A stretch of DNA of 64,000 nt from Mycobacterium ostraviense (GTDB lineage: Bacteria > Actinomycetota > Actinomycetes > Mycobacteriales > Mycobacteriaceae), in the NCBI RefSeq assembly GCF_002705925.1, contig NZ_NKRE01000001.1:4046783-4110782 (forward strand), in the 5' to 3' direction. Below the pieces are notes generated by a model, which worked only from the letters and a program-made list of their open reading frames with translations, ran no database searches and was not told where the DNA came from. The translations under genes and the position numbers were made by a program. This document shows, in pieces, positions 16,291 through 24,626 of this stretch (its first letter is position 1; each line of letters opens with the position of its first letter).

Positions 16291-17439
16291 TCATGATTGA
16301 TACCCCAGCAGTTTGGCGGCAAGTGCGGTCAGGATTTCGGTGGTTCCGCCGCCGATGCCCAGTATCCTCATGTCCCGATACTGGCGTTCGACTTCGGATT
16401 CGGCCATGTAGCCCATCCCGCCGAAGAGCTGGACGGCCTGGTTGGCCACCCATTCGCCGGCCTCGACGGCGGTGTTCTTGGCGAAGCACACCTGCGCAAT
16501 CAGGTTCGTCTCCCCGGCCAGCTGACGCTCCACCACGTGACGGGAGTAGACCCGGGCGACGTCGATGCGCCGGGCCATCTCGGCCAGGGTGTTCTGCACC
16601 GCCTGACGCGAGATCAGCGGACGCCCGAACGTCTCCCGGTCGCGACACCACTGCGCGGTGATGTCCAGACATCGCTGCGCGCTCGAATACGCTTGTGCGG
16701 CAAGACCGATACGTTCGGAGACGAAGGCCTGGGCGATCTGGGCGAATCCGGTGTTCTCGCCGCCCACGAGATTGGCGGCCGGTACCCGCACGTCGGTGTA
16801 AGACAGCTCGGCGGTGTCCGAGGAGCGCCAGCCCATCTTGTCCAGCTTGCGGGTGACCTCGAAACCCGGTGTGCCCTTTTCGACCACCACCAGCGACACC
16901 CCGGCTGCCCCGGGTCCGCCGGTGCGCACCGCGGTGACGACGTAGTCGGCGCGCACCCCGGAGGTGATGTAGGTCTTGGCGCCGTTGATCACGTAGTGGT
17001 CGCCGTCGCGAACGGCGCTGGTGCGCAGGTGCCCGACGTCCGAACCGCCGCCGGGTTCGGTGATGGCCAGCGCGCCGATTTTTTCACCGGTCAGGGTGGG
17101 ACGAACGTAGGTGTCGATCAACCGCGCGTCGCCGGAGGCGATCATGTGCGGCACCGCGATGCCGCAGGTGAACAGCGACGCGAAGACCCCGCCGGGCGCC
17201 CCGGATTGGTGCATCTCCTCGCAGATGATCACCGAGTCGGCGCCGTCGCCCCCGCCGCCGCCGACGGCTTCGGGAAAACCCGCTCCCAGCAGGCCGGCGG
17301 CCCCGGCTCGCCGGTGCAGGTCGCGCGGCAACTCGCCGATTCGCTCCCATTCGTCGATATGCGGCAGGACTTCTCGTTCGGCGAACGAGCGGACGGTCTT
17401 TCGTAGCTGCTCGCGCTCCGGTGTGGTCCAGATGTTCAC
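16291..17439 (-). CDS. fadE13: Acyl-CoA dehydrogenase
   Basis: 382 residues from the GTG at 17439 (MNIWTTPEREQLRKTVRSF), which overlaps the stop of the upstream AtuA-like gene by four bases (GTGA). Family motifs: ITEPGGGSDVGHLRT (flavin binding), TYITSGVRADYVV, and QLFGGMGYMAESEVERQYRDMRILGIGGGTTEI near the C-terminus with the substrate and FAD contacts. It resembles citronellyl/isovaleryl-type dehydrogenases more than long-chain ones in its TTEI ending, which suits a branched substrate; that point is inference. The frame continues upstream in the wrong frame of the neighbouring gene and was cut at the GTG. Confidence 0.9.
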   Translation of the reverse strand: MNIWTTPEREQLRKTVRSFAEREVLPHIDEWERIGELPRDLHRRAGAAGLLGAGFPEAVGGGGGDGADSVIICEEMHQSGAPGGVFASLFTCGIAVPHMIASGDARLIDTYVRPTLTGEKIGALAITEPGGGSDVGHLRTSAVRDGDHYVINGAKTYITSGVRADYVVTAVRTGGPGAAGVSLVVVEKGTPGFEVTRKLDKMGWRSSDTAELSYTDVRVPAANLVGGENTGFAQIAQAFVSERIGLAAQAYSSAQRCLDITAQWCRDRETFGRPLISRQAVQNTLAEMARRIDVARVYSRHVVERQLAGETNLIAQVCFAKNTAVEAGEWVANQAVQLFGGMGYMAESEVERQYRDMRILGIGGGTTEILTALAAKLLGYQS

Positions 17440-19157
17440 AACAGCGTCTCCGGAATGTCGACGTGGCGGCTGCGCAGCCATTCGCCCAGCCCTTTGGCTT
17501 GCGGATCGAAACGCGCCTGGTAGGCGACGCCCTGACCCAGGATCCCCTCGATCACGAAATTCAGCGCCCGCAGATTGGGCAACACATGTCGGGTGACGTC
17601 GAGGTCTGCCGTCTCGGGCAACAGTTCCTTGAGAAACTCGACAGTCAGCGTGTTGGCCAGCCAGCGCCACTGCTCGTCGGTGCGCACCCACAGCCCGACG
17701 TTGGCGGAACCGCCCTTGTCGCCGCTGCGGGCACCGGCAATCAGGCCCAGCGGCGCACGCCGGGTCGGTCCCGCGGGTAACGGCTCGGGAAGCGGCGGGG
17801 GAGCCGCCGGTGCCAGCTCCAAAGTCTCCGAAGCGCAGTCGATTTCGCTGCGGGTGCCGTCGGGATGGACCGCGACGTGCGGCACCTGGGTGGCGTCGAC
17901 GTAGCCCGGGGTGTAGACGCCGTACACCTGACCGTCGCCGGGCGGCGCGGTCACGGTGAAGCCTGGATAGCTGGCCAACGCCAATTCGACTGCCGCCGAA
18001 GAGAATTGCCGCCCGACATTGGCGGGATCGGGATCGCGCACCACACACCGCAGCAAGGCGCTGGCCGCCTCCTCGGTGTCGGCGTCGGGGTGGTCGGTAC
18101 GCGCCAGGGTCCACTCGAGTTCGGCGGGCTTGACGGTGAGCGCGGCTTCGAGCTGGCGTCGCACCAGATCCGCCTTGGCCTCGATGTCGAGGCCGGTCAG
18201 CACGAATGTCATGGAGTTGCGGAAGCCGCCGATGCTGTTCAGCGACACCTTGAGGGTGGGCGGCGGCGGTTCGCCCACCACACCGCTGATGCGCACCCGG
18301 TCCGGGCCGTCCGCCGAGAGCGCGATGGTGTCCATCCGGGCCGTCACGTCCGGGTTGGCGTAGCGCGCGCCGGTGATCTCGTAGAGCAGCTGCGCGGTGA
18401 CGGTGTCGGTGCTGACCAGACCGCCGGTGCCGGGGTGTTTGGTGATCATCGAGGAGCCGTCGGCGTGGACCTCGGCTAGCGGGAAGCCGGCGTGGATAAG
18501 GTCCGGCACGTCGGTGAAGAAGGAGTAGTTGCCGCCGGTGGCCTGCACCCCGCATTCGATGACGTGACCGGCGACCACCGCTCCGGCCAGCTGGTCGTAG
18601 TCGGTGCGGCCCCAGCCGAAGTGCGCGGCCGCCGACCCGACGACCACCGAGGCGTCGGTGACCCGGCCGGTGATGACGACGTCGGCTCCGGCATTGAGGC
18701 AGTCGACGATGCCCCACGCACCCAGATAGGCATTGGCCGTCAGCGGTGTGCCGAGGCCGAGCTCGGCTGCCCGGGACAGCAGGTCATCGCCTTCGACGTG
18801 GGCGACCCGGGCCGGCACGCCGAGGCGCTGGGCCAGGGCCCGGATCGCGTCGGCCAATCCGGCCGGGTTCAGGCCGCCGGCGTTGGCCACAATGCGCACC
18901 CCCCGGTCGCAGGCCAACCCCAGACATTCTTCGAGTTGGGTGAGGAAGGTCTTGGCGTAGCCGCGCTCGGGGTGCTTCATCTTGTCGCGACCCAGGATCA
19001 GCATGGTCAGTTCGGCCAGGTAGTCGCCGGTGACGTAATCGACTGGATCATCCAGGCCGCCGGTGACCATCTCGCGCATGGCCGAGAGGCGGTCGCCGTA
19101 GAAACCCGAGCAGTTGGCAATCCGCACGGCTCCGGACGCGCCACCAACAGAGGCCAT
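17436..19157 (-). CDS. AtuA-like protein (DUF1446, acyclic terpene utilisation)
   Basis: 573 residues. The start is MASVGGASGAVRIANCSGF, preceded by GGGAGGA at good distance. The DUF1446 domain (residues ~10-450) shows NCSGFYGDRLSAM, VTGDYLAELTMLILGRD, NAGGLNP and FGWGRTDYDQLAGA. A second small domain at the C-terminus (GLIAGARSGDKGGSANVGLWVR) is the AtuA-like ferredoxin-fold part. AtuA is required for growth on citronellol/geraniol in Pseudomonas but its reaction is unknown. It is the first gene of the minus-strand operon with fadE13, accD2, accA2, fadE12 and echA7, all Atu/Liu-type enzymes. Counterpart of Rv0976c. Confidence 0.88.
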   Translation of the reverse strand: MASVGGASGAVRIANCSGFYGDRLSAMREMVTGGLDDPVDYVTGDYLAELTMLILGRDKMKHPERGYAKTFLTQLEECLGLACDRGVRIVANAGGLNPAGLADAIRALAQRLGVPARVAHVEGDDLLSRAAELGLGTPLTANAYLGAWGIVDCLNAGADVVITGRVTDASVVVGSAAAHFGWGRTDYDQLAGAVVAGHVIECGVQATGGNYSFFTDVPDLIHAGFPLAEVHADGSSMITKHPGTGGLVSTDTVTAQLLYEITGARYANPDVTARMDTIALSADGPDRVRISGVVGEPPPPTLKVSLNSIGGFRNSMTFVLTGLDIEAKADLVRRQLEAALTVKPAELEWTLARTDHPDADTEEAASALLRCVVRDPDPANVGRQFSSAAVELALASYPGFTVTAPPGDGQVYGVYTPGYVDATQVPHVAVHPDGTRSEIDCASETLELAPAAPPPLPEPLPAGPTRRAPLGLIAGARSGDKGGSANVGLWVRTDEQWRWLANTLTVEFLKELLPETADLDVTRHVLPNLRALNFVIEGILGQGVAYQARFDPQAKGLGEWLRSRHVDIPETLL

Positions 19158-19303
19158 GCGCGTCCTCCCTTCATTGGGATTACCGATCGGGCCGAACCCG
19201 GCCAACCAACCGGTAGGTCAGCATAGCCGTATGCCTCGAACGGTGTGATACCCGCCTCTCTCGCTGACGTCACGCTCCGTTTTGGCGAGCTGAAGCTCAC
19301 CGA

Positions 19304-19335
19304 CTACCCTTTTAAGGCACCCTTTAACAGGGTAG
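19304..19335. promoter_or_regulatory. Inverted repeat between the divergent AtuA-like operon and rpmF
   Basis: CTACCCT (19304-19310) and AGGGTAG (19329-19335) are perfect 7-bp inverted arms around 18 bases of AT-richer DNA. The element lies upstream of both divergent units, 147 bases before the AtuA-like start and 87 before rpmF. It is a plausible operator for a repressor of the acyl-CoA operon; no regulator gene is next to it. Confidence 0.4.
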
Positions 19336-19421
19336 TGTCGCCGTCCGGCCGACCGGCAGGTTCACGGCCATGCAATGCGACACGCACCGACCCAACCCCG
19401 ATCGAGGAGTAAGGCCCCACC

Positions 19422-19595
19422 ATGGCGGTACCCAAGCGCAGGACGTCGCGCGCGAATACCCGAAGCCGGCGCTCGCAGTGGAAGGCCACCTCGACCGACC
19501 TGGTCGGCGTCACCGTCGCCGGCCGGAAGCACAAAGTGCCCCGTAGGCTGCTCAAGGCGGCGCGGCTGGGCCTCGTCGACCTCGACCGGCGCTAG
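19422..19595 (+). CDS. rpmF: 50S ribosomal protein L32
   Basis: 57 residues, MAVPKRRTSRANTRSRR to LGLVDLDRR. The conserved opening MAVPKRR-S-x-x-x-R-RSQWK is diagnostic. No cysteine is present, so this is the zinc-free form of L32. GAGGAG lies upstream of the ATG. It binds 23S rRNA in the large subunit. It sits alone between the divergent AtuA-like operon and mprA, the same place as in M. tuberculosis (Rv0979A), but without the flanking PE_PGRS genes. Confidence 0.95.
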   Translation: MAVPKRRTSRANTRSRRSQWKATSTDLVGVTVAGRKHKVPRRLLKAARLGLVDLDRR

Positions 19596-19668
19596 CTGCT
19601 CCCGGCAGGGGCTACTGTGGCGCATGTGACGAGCCCGCCGGCCGAGCCCGTCGCCTCGACGGCGCGCC

Positions 19669-19687
19669 TCTCAGGCCAGTCTCAGGC
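19669..19687 (+). promoter_or_regulatory. MprA box upstream of mprA
   Basis: Two exact 8-bp direct repeats, TCTCAGGC at 19669-19676 and 19680-19687, separated by three bases. This is the published architecture of the MprA binding site (8-bp repeats, 3-bp spacer) and lies just before the mprA start at 19703. It indicates autoregulation. Confidence 0.85.
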
Positions 19688-19702
19688 GGTCGTACGAGAC
19701 TA

Positions 19703-20395
19703 GTGTCCGTGCGAATTCTTGTCGTCGACGACGATCGTGCGGTACGCGAGTCACTGCGCCGGTCGCTTTCCTTCAACGGCTACTCGGTCGAACTGGCCCA
19801 CGATGGGCTCGAGGCGCTCGACATGATTGCCAGCGATCGGCCCGACGCACTCGTGCTCGACGTCATGATGCCGCGGCTGGACGGCTTGGAGGTGTGCCGT
19901 CAGCTCCGCAGCACCGGCGACGACCTGCCGATCTTGGTGCTGACCGCCCGTGACTCGGTTTCGGAGCGGGTGGCCGGCCTCGACGCCGGCGCCGACGACT
20001 ACCTGCCCAAGCCGTTCGCTCTCGAAGAATTGCTGGCGCGGATGCGGGCCTTGCTGCGCCGCACCAAGCCCGACGACACCGCCGAGTCGGTGGCCATGCG
20101 CTTCTCCGACCTCAGCCTGGACCCGGTAACCCGTGAGGTCACCCGCGGGCAGCGCCGCATCAGCCTCACCCGCACCGAGTTCGCCTTGCTGGAGATGCTG
20201 ATCGCCAATCCGCGACGCGTGCTCACCCGCAGCCGCATCCTCGAAGAGGTGTGGGGCTTCGACTTTCCCACGTCCGGCAATGCGCTGGAGGTCTACGTGG
20301 GGTATCTGCGCCGCAAGACCGAGGCCGATGGCGAGCCGCGGCTGATCCACACCGTCCGGGGAGTGGGTTACGTGCTACGCGAAACGCCGCCCTGA
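19703..20395 (+). CDS. mprA: Response regulator MprA (OmpR family)
   Basis: 230 residues from a GTG. The receiver domain has the acidic pocket VVDDDRA, the phospho-acceptor Asp53 in VLDVMMPRLDG and the conserved Lys103 in LPKPF. The C-terminal winged-helix DNA-binding domain ends RLIHTVRGVGYVLRE. Length and sequence match M. tuberculosis MprA very closely. It is phosphorylated by MprB under envelope stress and activates sigE, sigB and pepD-type genes. An MprA box precedes it. The stop overlaps the mprB ATG by one base. Confidence 0.97.
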   Translation: MSVRILVVDDDRAVRESLRRSLSFNGYSVELAHDGLEALDMIASDRPDALVLDVMMPRLDGLEVCRQLRSTGDDLPILVLTARDSVSERVAGLDAGADDYLPKPFALEELLARMRALLRRTKPDDTAESVAMRFSDLSLDPVTREVTRGQRRISLTRTEFALLEMLIANPRRVLTRSRILEEVWGFDFPTSGNALEVYVGYLRRKTEADGEPRLIHTVRGVGYVLRETPP

Positions 20396-21951
20396 TGCTC
20401 GGGTTCCGCCGCCGAGCACGGGTACCGCTGCGAACGACCAGTTCGTTGTCCCTGCGGTGGCGGGTCATGCTGCTGGCTATGTCGATGGTGGCGATGGTCG
20501 TCGTGCTGATGTCGTTCGCGGTGTACGCGGTGATCTCGGCCGCCCTCTACAACGACATCGACAATCAGCTGCAGAGCCGCGCGCAGTTGCTGATCGCCAG
20601 CGGGTCGCTCGCCGCCGACCCGGGCAAAGCCATTGAGGGCACGGCGTATTCGGACGTCAACGCGATGCTGGTGAACCCGGGCCACTCGATCTATACCGCC
20701 AACCAGCCCGGACAGCACCTGCCCGTCGGAGCGCCGGAAAAGGCCGTCATCCGTGGCGAGTTGTTCATGTCGCGGCGGACGGCGGCCGATCAGCGGGTGC
20801 TTGCCATCCATTTGCCCAACGGCAGTTCCCTGCTGATCTCCAAGAGTTTGAAGCCGACCGAGGCGGTCATGACCAAACTGCGCGCGGTACTGCTGATCGT
20901 CGGTGGTGTCGGCGTGGCGGTCGCCGCGGTGGCCGGGGGAATGGTCACCAGGGCCGGGCTTCGTCCGGTGGGCCGCCTCACCGAGGCGGCCGAGCGGGTG
21001 GCGCGAACCGACGACCTGCGACCCATCCCAGTGTTCGGCAGCGACGAATTGGCCAGGCTTACCGAGGCGTTCAACCTGATGCTGCGGGCGCTGGCCGAAT
21101 CCCGGGAACGACAGGCCAGGTTGGTCACCGATGCCGGGCACGAGTTGCGCACCCCGTTGACGTCGCTCCGCACCAACGTCGAACTGCTGATGGCGTCGAT
21201 GGAGCCCGGAGCGCCGCGACTGCCGGAGCAGGAGATGGTCGGCCTGCGTGCCGATGTGCTGGCCCAGATCGAGGAATTGTCCACTCTGGTAGGCGATTTG
21301 GTGGACCTGACGCGCGGCGACGCCGGTGAGGTGGTGCACGAGCCGGTCGACATGGCCGACGTCATCGACCGCAGCCTGGAGCGGGTCAGGCGGCGCCGCA
21401 ACGACATTCACTTCGACGTCGAGGTGATTCCCTGGCAGATCTACGGTGACGCCGCCGGGTTGTCACGCGCGGCGCTCAACCTGATGGACAACGCGGCCAA
21501 GTGGAGTCCGCCGGGGGGCCACGTGGGCGTCACGCTGAGACAACTCGACCCGTCACACGCCGAGCTGGTGGTATCCGACCGCGGGCCCGGCATTCCCGCG
21601 CAAGAGCGGCGCCTGGTGTTCGAGCGGTTCTACCGGTCCGCGTCGGCGCGGGCGATGCCCGGTTCGGGCCTGGGCCTGGCAATCGTCAAGCAGGTGGTGC
21701 TCAACCACGGTGGATCGCTGCGGGTTGATGACACCGTTGCGGGTGGCCAGCCCCCGGGAACGTCGATTCACGTGCTGCTGCCCGGCCGCCCGATGCCGGG
21801 TCCGACCTACCCGACGACCCCGACGGCCACGGTCGATACCCGCGGCAAGGCCGAGGCCGGCCGTTCGGATGAGGGCGCCGGAGACTCCGCGAACTCACGG
21901 AGTTCGACGAACGTTATCTCAGTGGATTCTCAGTCCGCGCGCGCAAGGTAG
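20395..21951 (+). CDS. mprB: Sensor histidine kinase MprB
   Basis: 518 residues, starting at the ATG that shares a base with the mprA stop. The N-terminus is cytoplasmic, then TM1 (residues ~22-47), an extracytoplasmic sensor loop, TM2 (~163-186), HAMP, and the dimerisation/phosphoacceptor domain with His249 in TDAGHELRTPLTSLRTN. The ATPase domain shows NLMDNAAKWSP (N box), SDRGPGIP (G1) and GSGLGLAIVKQVV (G2). His249 is the same number as reported for M. tuberculosis MprB, supporting the start. The C-terminal tail is extended and low-complexity. The 3' end contains a second MprA box serving pepD. Confidence 0.96.
   Translation: MLGFRRRARVPLRTTSSLSLRWRVMLLAMSMVAMVVVLMSFAVYAVISAALYNDIDNQLQSRAQLLIASGSLAADPGKAIEGTAYSDVNAMLVNPGHSIYTANQPGQHLPVGAPEKAVIRGELFMSRRTAADQRVLAIHLPNGSSLLISKSLKPTEAVMTKLRAVLLIVGGVGVAVAAVAGGMVTRAGLRPVGRLTEAAERVARTDDLRPIPVFGSDELARLTEAFNLMLRALAESRERQARLVTDAGHELRTPLTSLRTNVELLMASMEPGAPRLPEQEMVGLRADVLAQIEELSTLVGDLVDLTRGDAGEVVHEPVDMADVIDRSLERVRRRRNDIHFDVEVIPWQIYGDAAGLSRAALNLMDNAAKWSPPGGHVGVTLRQLDPSHAELVVSDRGPGIPAQERRLVFERFYRSASARAMPGSGLGLAIVKQVVLNHGGSLRVDDTVAGGQPPGTSIHVLLPGRPMPGPTYPTTPTATVDTRGKAEAGRSDEGAGDSANSRSSTNVISVDSQSARAR
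21917..21935 (+). promoter_or_regulatory. MprA box upstream of pepD
   Basis: TCTCAGTG (21917-21924) and TCTCAGTC (21928-21935) are 8-bp direct repeats with a 3-bp spacer, the same layout as at mprA. The site lies inside the last codons of mprB, 112 bases before the pepD ATG. It supports a separate MprA-driven pepD promoter, known for M. tuberculosis. Confidence 0.8.
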
Positions 21952-22046
21952 TGGTGCAGTTACTGTTGACAGCAAGCCCATGCCCGCAGCGCATGGCCAA
22001 GCACCGGGCGCATTAAGCCCCAGTAGAGGAAGAGCGACTTAGCGAC

Positions 22047-23486
22047 ATGACGAATCACCCGAGGTATTCGCCACCGCCGCAGCAGCCGGAATATCGTGCC
22101 GTGCCCAACCAGCCGGTGCCGCCGGCTTATGTGCAGGGGTCTGCGCAAACATACAATCAGCAGTTCGACTGGCGGCACCAGCGGTCGCAGCCGCAGTACG
22201 GTCGGCCCTATGACGCCTTCGCGGGTACCGGGCCGCGGCCGCTGCCGGGTGGTACCGGGGTGGGCCCCATACCCGGGGGTACCGGGCAGGGCCCTGCCGG
22301 TGGCGGCACCGGTCCCGGCCCGATCACCGGCATGCTTCCGCCGATGTCACCGCCTCCCGCGGTGATTCAGCAGCGACGTCCCCGCGCGGGCATGCTCGCG
22401 ATCGGCGCACTCACCATCGCCGTGGTGTCGGCCGGTATCGGTGGCGCGGCCGCATCGGTCGTCGAATTGACCCGGTCACCCGCGAGCACCAACGGTGGCG
22501 GAGTGGTCGCCAGCGGCGCTCCCAGCATTCCGGCAGCAAACATGCCGGCGGGTTCGGTCGAGCAGGTGGCCGCCAAGGTGGTGCCCAGCGTCGTGATGCT
22601 GGAGACCGATCTCGGGCGCGCGTCGGAGGAGGGCTCGGGCGTCATCCTGTCCAGCGACGGGCTGATCCTGACCAACAACCACGTCGTCGCCGCTGCCGCG
22701 AAACCGCCCGCCGGTGCTCCGCCGCCGAAAACCACGGTGACTTTCTCCGACGGCCGGACGGCTCCGTTCACGGTGGTCGGGGCGGATCCGACTAGTGATA
22801 TCGCCGTGATCAAGGTCCAAGGTGTCAGCGGTCTCACGCCGATATCGCTGGGGTCATCGTCGGATCTGCGGGTCGGTCAGCCGGTCCTGGCGATCGGGTC
22901 CCCGCTGGGTCTGGCCGGCACGGTGACCACCGGCATCGTCAGCGCTCTCAACCGGCCGGTGTCGACCACCGGCGAGTCCGGTAACCAGAACACCGTTTTG
23001 GACGCAATCCAGACCGACGCCGCCATCAACCCCGGCAACTCCGGTGGTGCGCTGGTCAACATGAACGGTCAACTGGTCGGCATCAATTCGGCGATTGCCA
23101 CGTTGGGCGCGGATTCCGGCGATGCGCAGAGCGGTTCGATCGGCCTGGGCTTCGCGATCCCGGTCGACCAGGCCAAGCGGATTGCCGACGAGCTGATCAG
23201 CACCGGCAAGGCGACACACGCCTCACTGGGCGTGCAGGTGACTACTGACAAGGGCATTCCCGGCGCCAAGGTGGTCGAGGTGGTCCAAGGCGGCGCGGCC
23301 GCCACTGCCGGAGTGCCCAAGGGAGTCATCGTCACCAAGGTGGACGAGCGCCCCATCAACAGCGCCGACGCGCTGGTCGCCGCGGTGCGGTCCAAGGCGC
23401 CGGGCGACAAAGTGGCGCTGACCTTCCAAGACCCCTCGGGCGGCAGCCGTACCGTGCAGGTCACGCTAGGCAAGGCGGAACAGTGA
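22047..23486 (+). CDS. pepD: HtrA/DegP-like serine protease PepD
   Basis: 479 residues. A Pro/Gly/Gln-rich cytoplasmic leader (1-110) contains repeated GGTG-x-GP units. One membrane segment (~112-137) follows, then the protease domain with His212 (LTNNHVVAAAA), Asp251 (DPTSDIAVIKV) and Ser332 (NPGNSGGALVN), and a C-terminal PDZ domain (~385-475). It degrades or refolds misfolded proteins at the outer face of the membrane and feeds back on the MprAB/SigE response in M. tuberculosis. AAGAGCGAC-type ribosome site precedes the ATG. The stop overlaps the next gene (GTGA). Confidence 0.96.
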   Translation: MTNHPRYSPPPQQPEYRAVPNQPVPPAYVQGSAQTYNQQFDWRHQRSQPQYGRPYDAFAGTGPRPLPGGTGVGPIPGGTGQGPAGGGTGPGPITGMLPPMSPPPAVIQQRRPRAGMLAIGALTIAVVSAGIGGAAASVVELTRSPASTNGGGVVASGAPSIPAANMPAGSVEQVAAKVVPSVVMLETDLGRASEEGSGVILSSDGLILTNNHVVAAAAKPPAGAPPPKTTVTFSDGRTAPFTVVGADPTSDIAVIKVQGVSGLTPISLGSSSDLRVGQPVLAIGSPLGLAGTVTTGIVSALNRPVSTTGESGNQNTVLDAIQTDAAINPGNSGGALVNMNGQLVGINSAIATLGADSGDAQSGSIGLGFAIPVDQAKRIADELISTGKATHASLGVQVTTDKGIPGAKVVEVVQGGAAATAGVPKGVIVTKVDERPINSADALVAAVRSKAPGDKVALTFQDPSGGSRTVQVTLGKAEQ

Positions 23487-24031
23487 TGAAGGCAGGTCCT
23501 CCGTTGTCAGAGCTCGGATATACGGTTGCACCCATGGAACAGGGTGCGGAGTTGGTGGTGGGCCGGGCACTTGTCGTCGTCGTCGACGATCGCACTGCCC
23601 ACGGCGACGAAGACCACAGCGGCCCGCTGGTCACCGAACTGCTCACCGAGGCGGGTTTCGTTGTCGACGGTGTGGTCGCGGTGTCGGCCGACGAAGTCGA
23701 GATCCGCAACGCGCTGAACACCGCGGTGATCGGCGGAGTGGACCTGGTGGTGTCGGTGGGTGGGACCGGGGTCACGCCCCGCGACGTCACGCCGGAGGCC
23801 ACCCGCGACATCCTGGACCGGGAAATCCTTGGTATCGCCGAAGCCATCCGCGCTTCGGGGCTGTCGGCAGGGATCATCGACGCGGGTCTGTCGCGCGGCT
23901 TGGCGGGAGTGTCGGGGAGCACGCTGGTGGTTAACCTCGCCGGTTCGCGCTACGCCGTGCGAGACGGCATGGCGACGCTGAATCCGCTGGCCGCTCAAAT
24001 CATCGGGCAGCTGTCGAGTTTGGAGATCTGA
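23483..24031 (+). CDS. moaB2: Molybdopterin adenylyltransferase-like protein MoaB2 (Mog family)
   Basis: 182 residues from the GTG that overlaps the pepD stop; an ATG three bases on is equally possible. MoCF domain: VVVVDDRTAHGDEDHSGPLV, the signature VVSVGGTGVTPRDVTPEAT and AGLSRGLAGVSGSTLVVNLAGS. The family activates molybdopterin with ATP before metal insertion. Why it is coupled to a protease gene is not clear, but the order pepD-moaB2-mscL is conserved in M. tuberculosis. Its stop is six bases from the convergent mscL stop. Confidence 0.92.
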   Translation: MMKAGPPLSELGYTVAPMEQGAELVVGRALVVVVDDRTAHGDEDHSGPLVTELLTEAGFVVDGVVAVSADEVEIRNALNTAVIGGVDLVVSVGGTGVTPRDVTPEATRDILDREILGIAEAIRASGLSAGIIDAGLSRGLAGVSGSTLVVNLAGSRYAVRDGMATLNPLAAQIIGQLSSLEI

Positions 24032-24037
24032 AGCCAG

Positions 24038-24490
24038 TTACTGAGCTTCGGCGTCGGCGCGGGGTCCGTGGCTTGGTGTTGGTGTCCCGCCATGCTTGCC
24101 CGACGGGCTCTCGCCATTGGTTTGGGCCAGCAAGTCCCGGATCTCGGTGAGCAGGACCACCTGCGCGTCGTCCGCCTGCTCGACCTCACCTTTTTGGCGC
24201 AGCCTGTTGTACGGCAGCACGATCAGGAAGTACACCACGGCGGCGATCAGCACAAAGTTGATGGCCGCCGACACGAGGATGTTCAAGTCGATGGCCTGCC
24301 CGCCGCCGATGTCCAATCGCAAGATGCCGAAGCTGGTCTGCTGGTTGACACCGACCCGGGTTATCAACGGCGTGATGATGCTGTCGGTGAATTTGGTGAC
24401 CAACGCCGTGAACGCGGTGCCGATGACCACCGCGACGGCCAGGTCGACGATATTGCCCCGCGCGAGGAACTCCTTGAACCGTTTGAGCAT
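24038..24490 (-). CDS. mscL: Large-conductance mechanosensitive channel
   Basis: 150 residues from MLKRFKEFLARGNIVDLAVAVVIGTAF; the upstream extension of the frame is not family-like. TM1 holds the constriction residues (IVDLAVAVVIGTAFTALV) and TM2 is AAINFVLIAAVVYFLIVLPYN. The charged C-terminal helix with the LLTEIRDLLAQ segment bundles the pentamer below the membrane. It opens on membrane tension to release solutes after osmotic downshock. In M. tuberculosis an ABC transporter and grcC2 lie between mscL and the next gene; here they are absent. Confidence 0.97.
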   Translation of the reverse strand: MLKRFKEFLARGNIVDLAVAVVIGTAFTALVTKFTDSIITPLITRVGVNQQTSFGILRLDIGGGQAIDLNILVSAAINFVLIAAVVYFLIVLPYNRLRQKGEVEQADDAQVVLLTEIRDLLAQTNGESPSGKHGGTPTPSHGPRADAEAQ

Positions 24491-24626
24491 GGGTAGCGCC
24501 TTTCCACAGTCGAAGTCGTCTGATCGTGCCTGCATGCCGGGCCGTTGTCTCGGCACGTCGAAGGCAGACGGTATCTCAGACGGGTGGCGCTCGGGGTGAT
24601 GTGAGTACTTGTGGTTGGGCCCCGGC

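Noticed and set aside
17440..18717. Upstream extension of the fadE13 frame
   Set aside because: It runs out of frame through the AtuA-like gene; the product there is Arg/Gly-rich and unlike any acyl-CoA dehydrogenase.
22205..22330. Gly/Pro-rich DNA repeat in pepD as a possible mobile repeat
   Set aside because: It encodes the normal low-complexity cytoplasmic leader of PepD.
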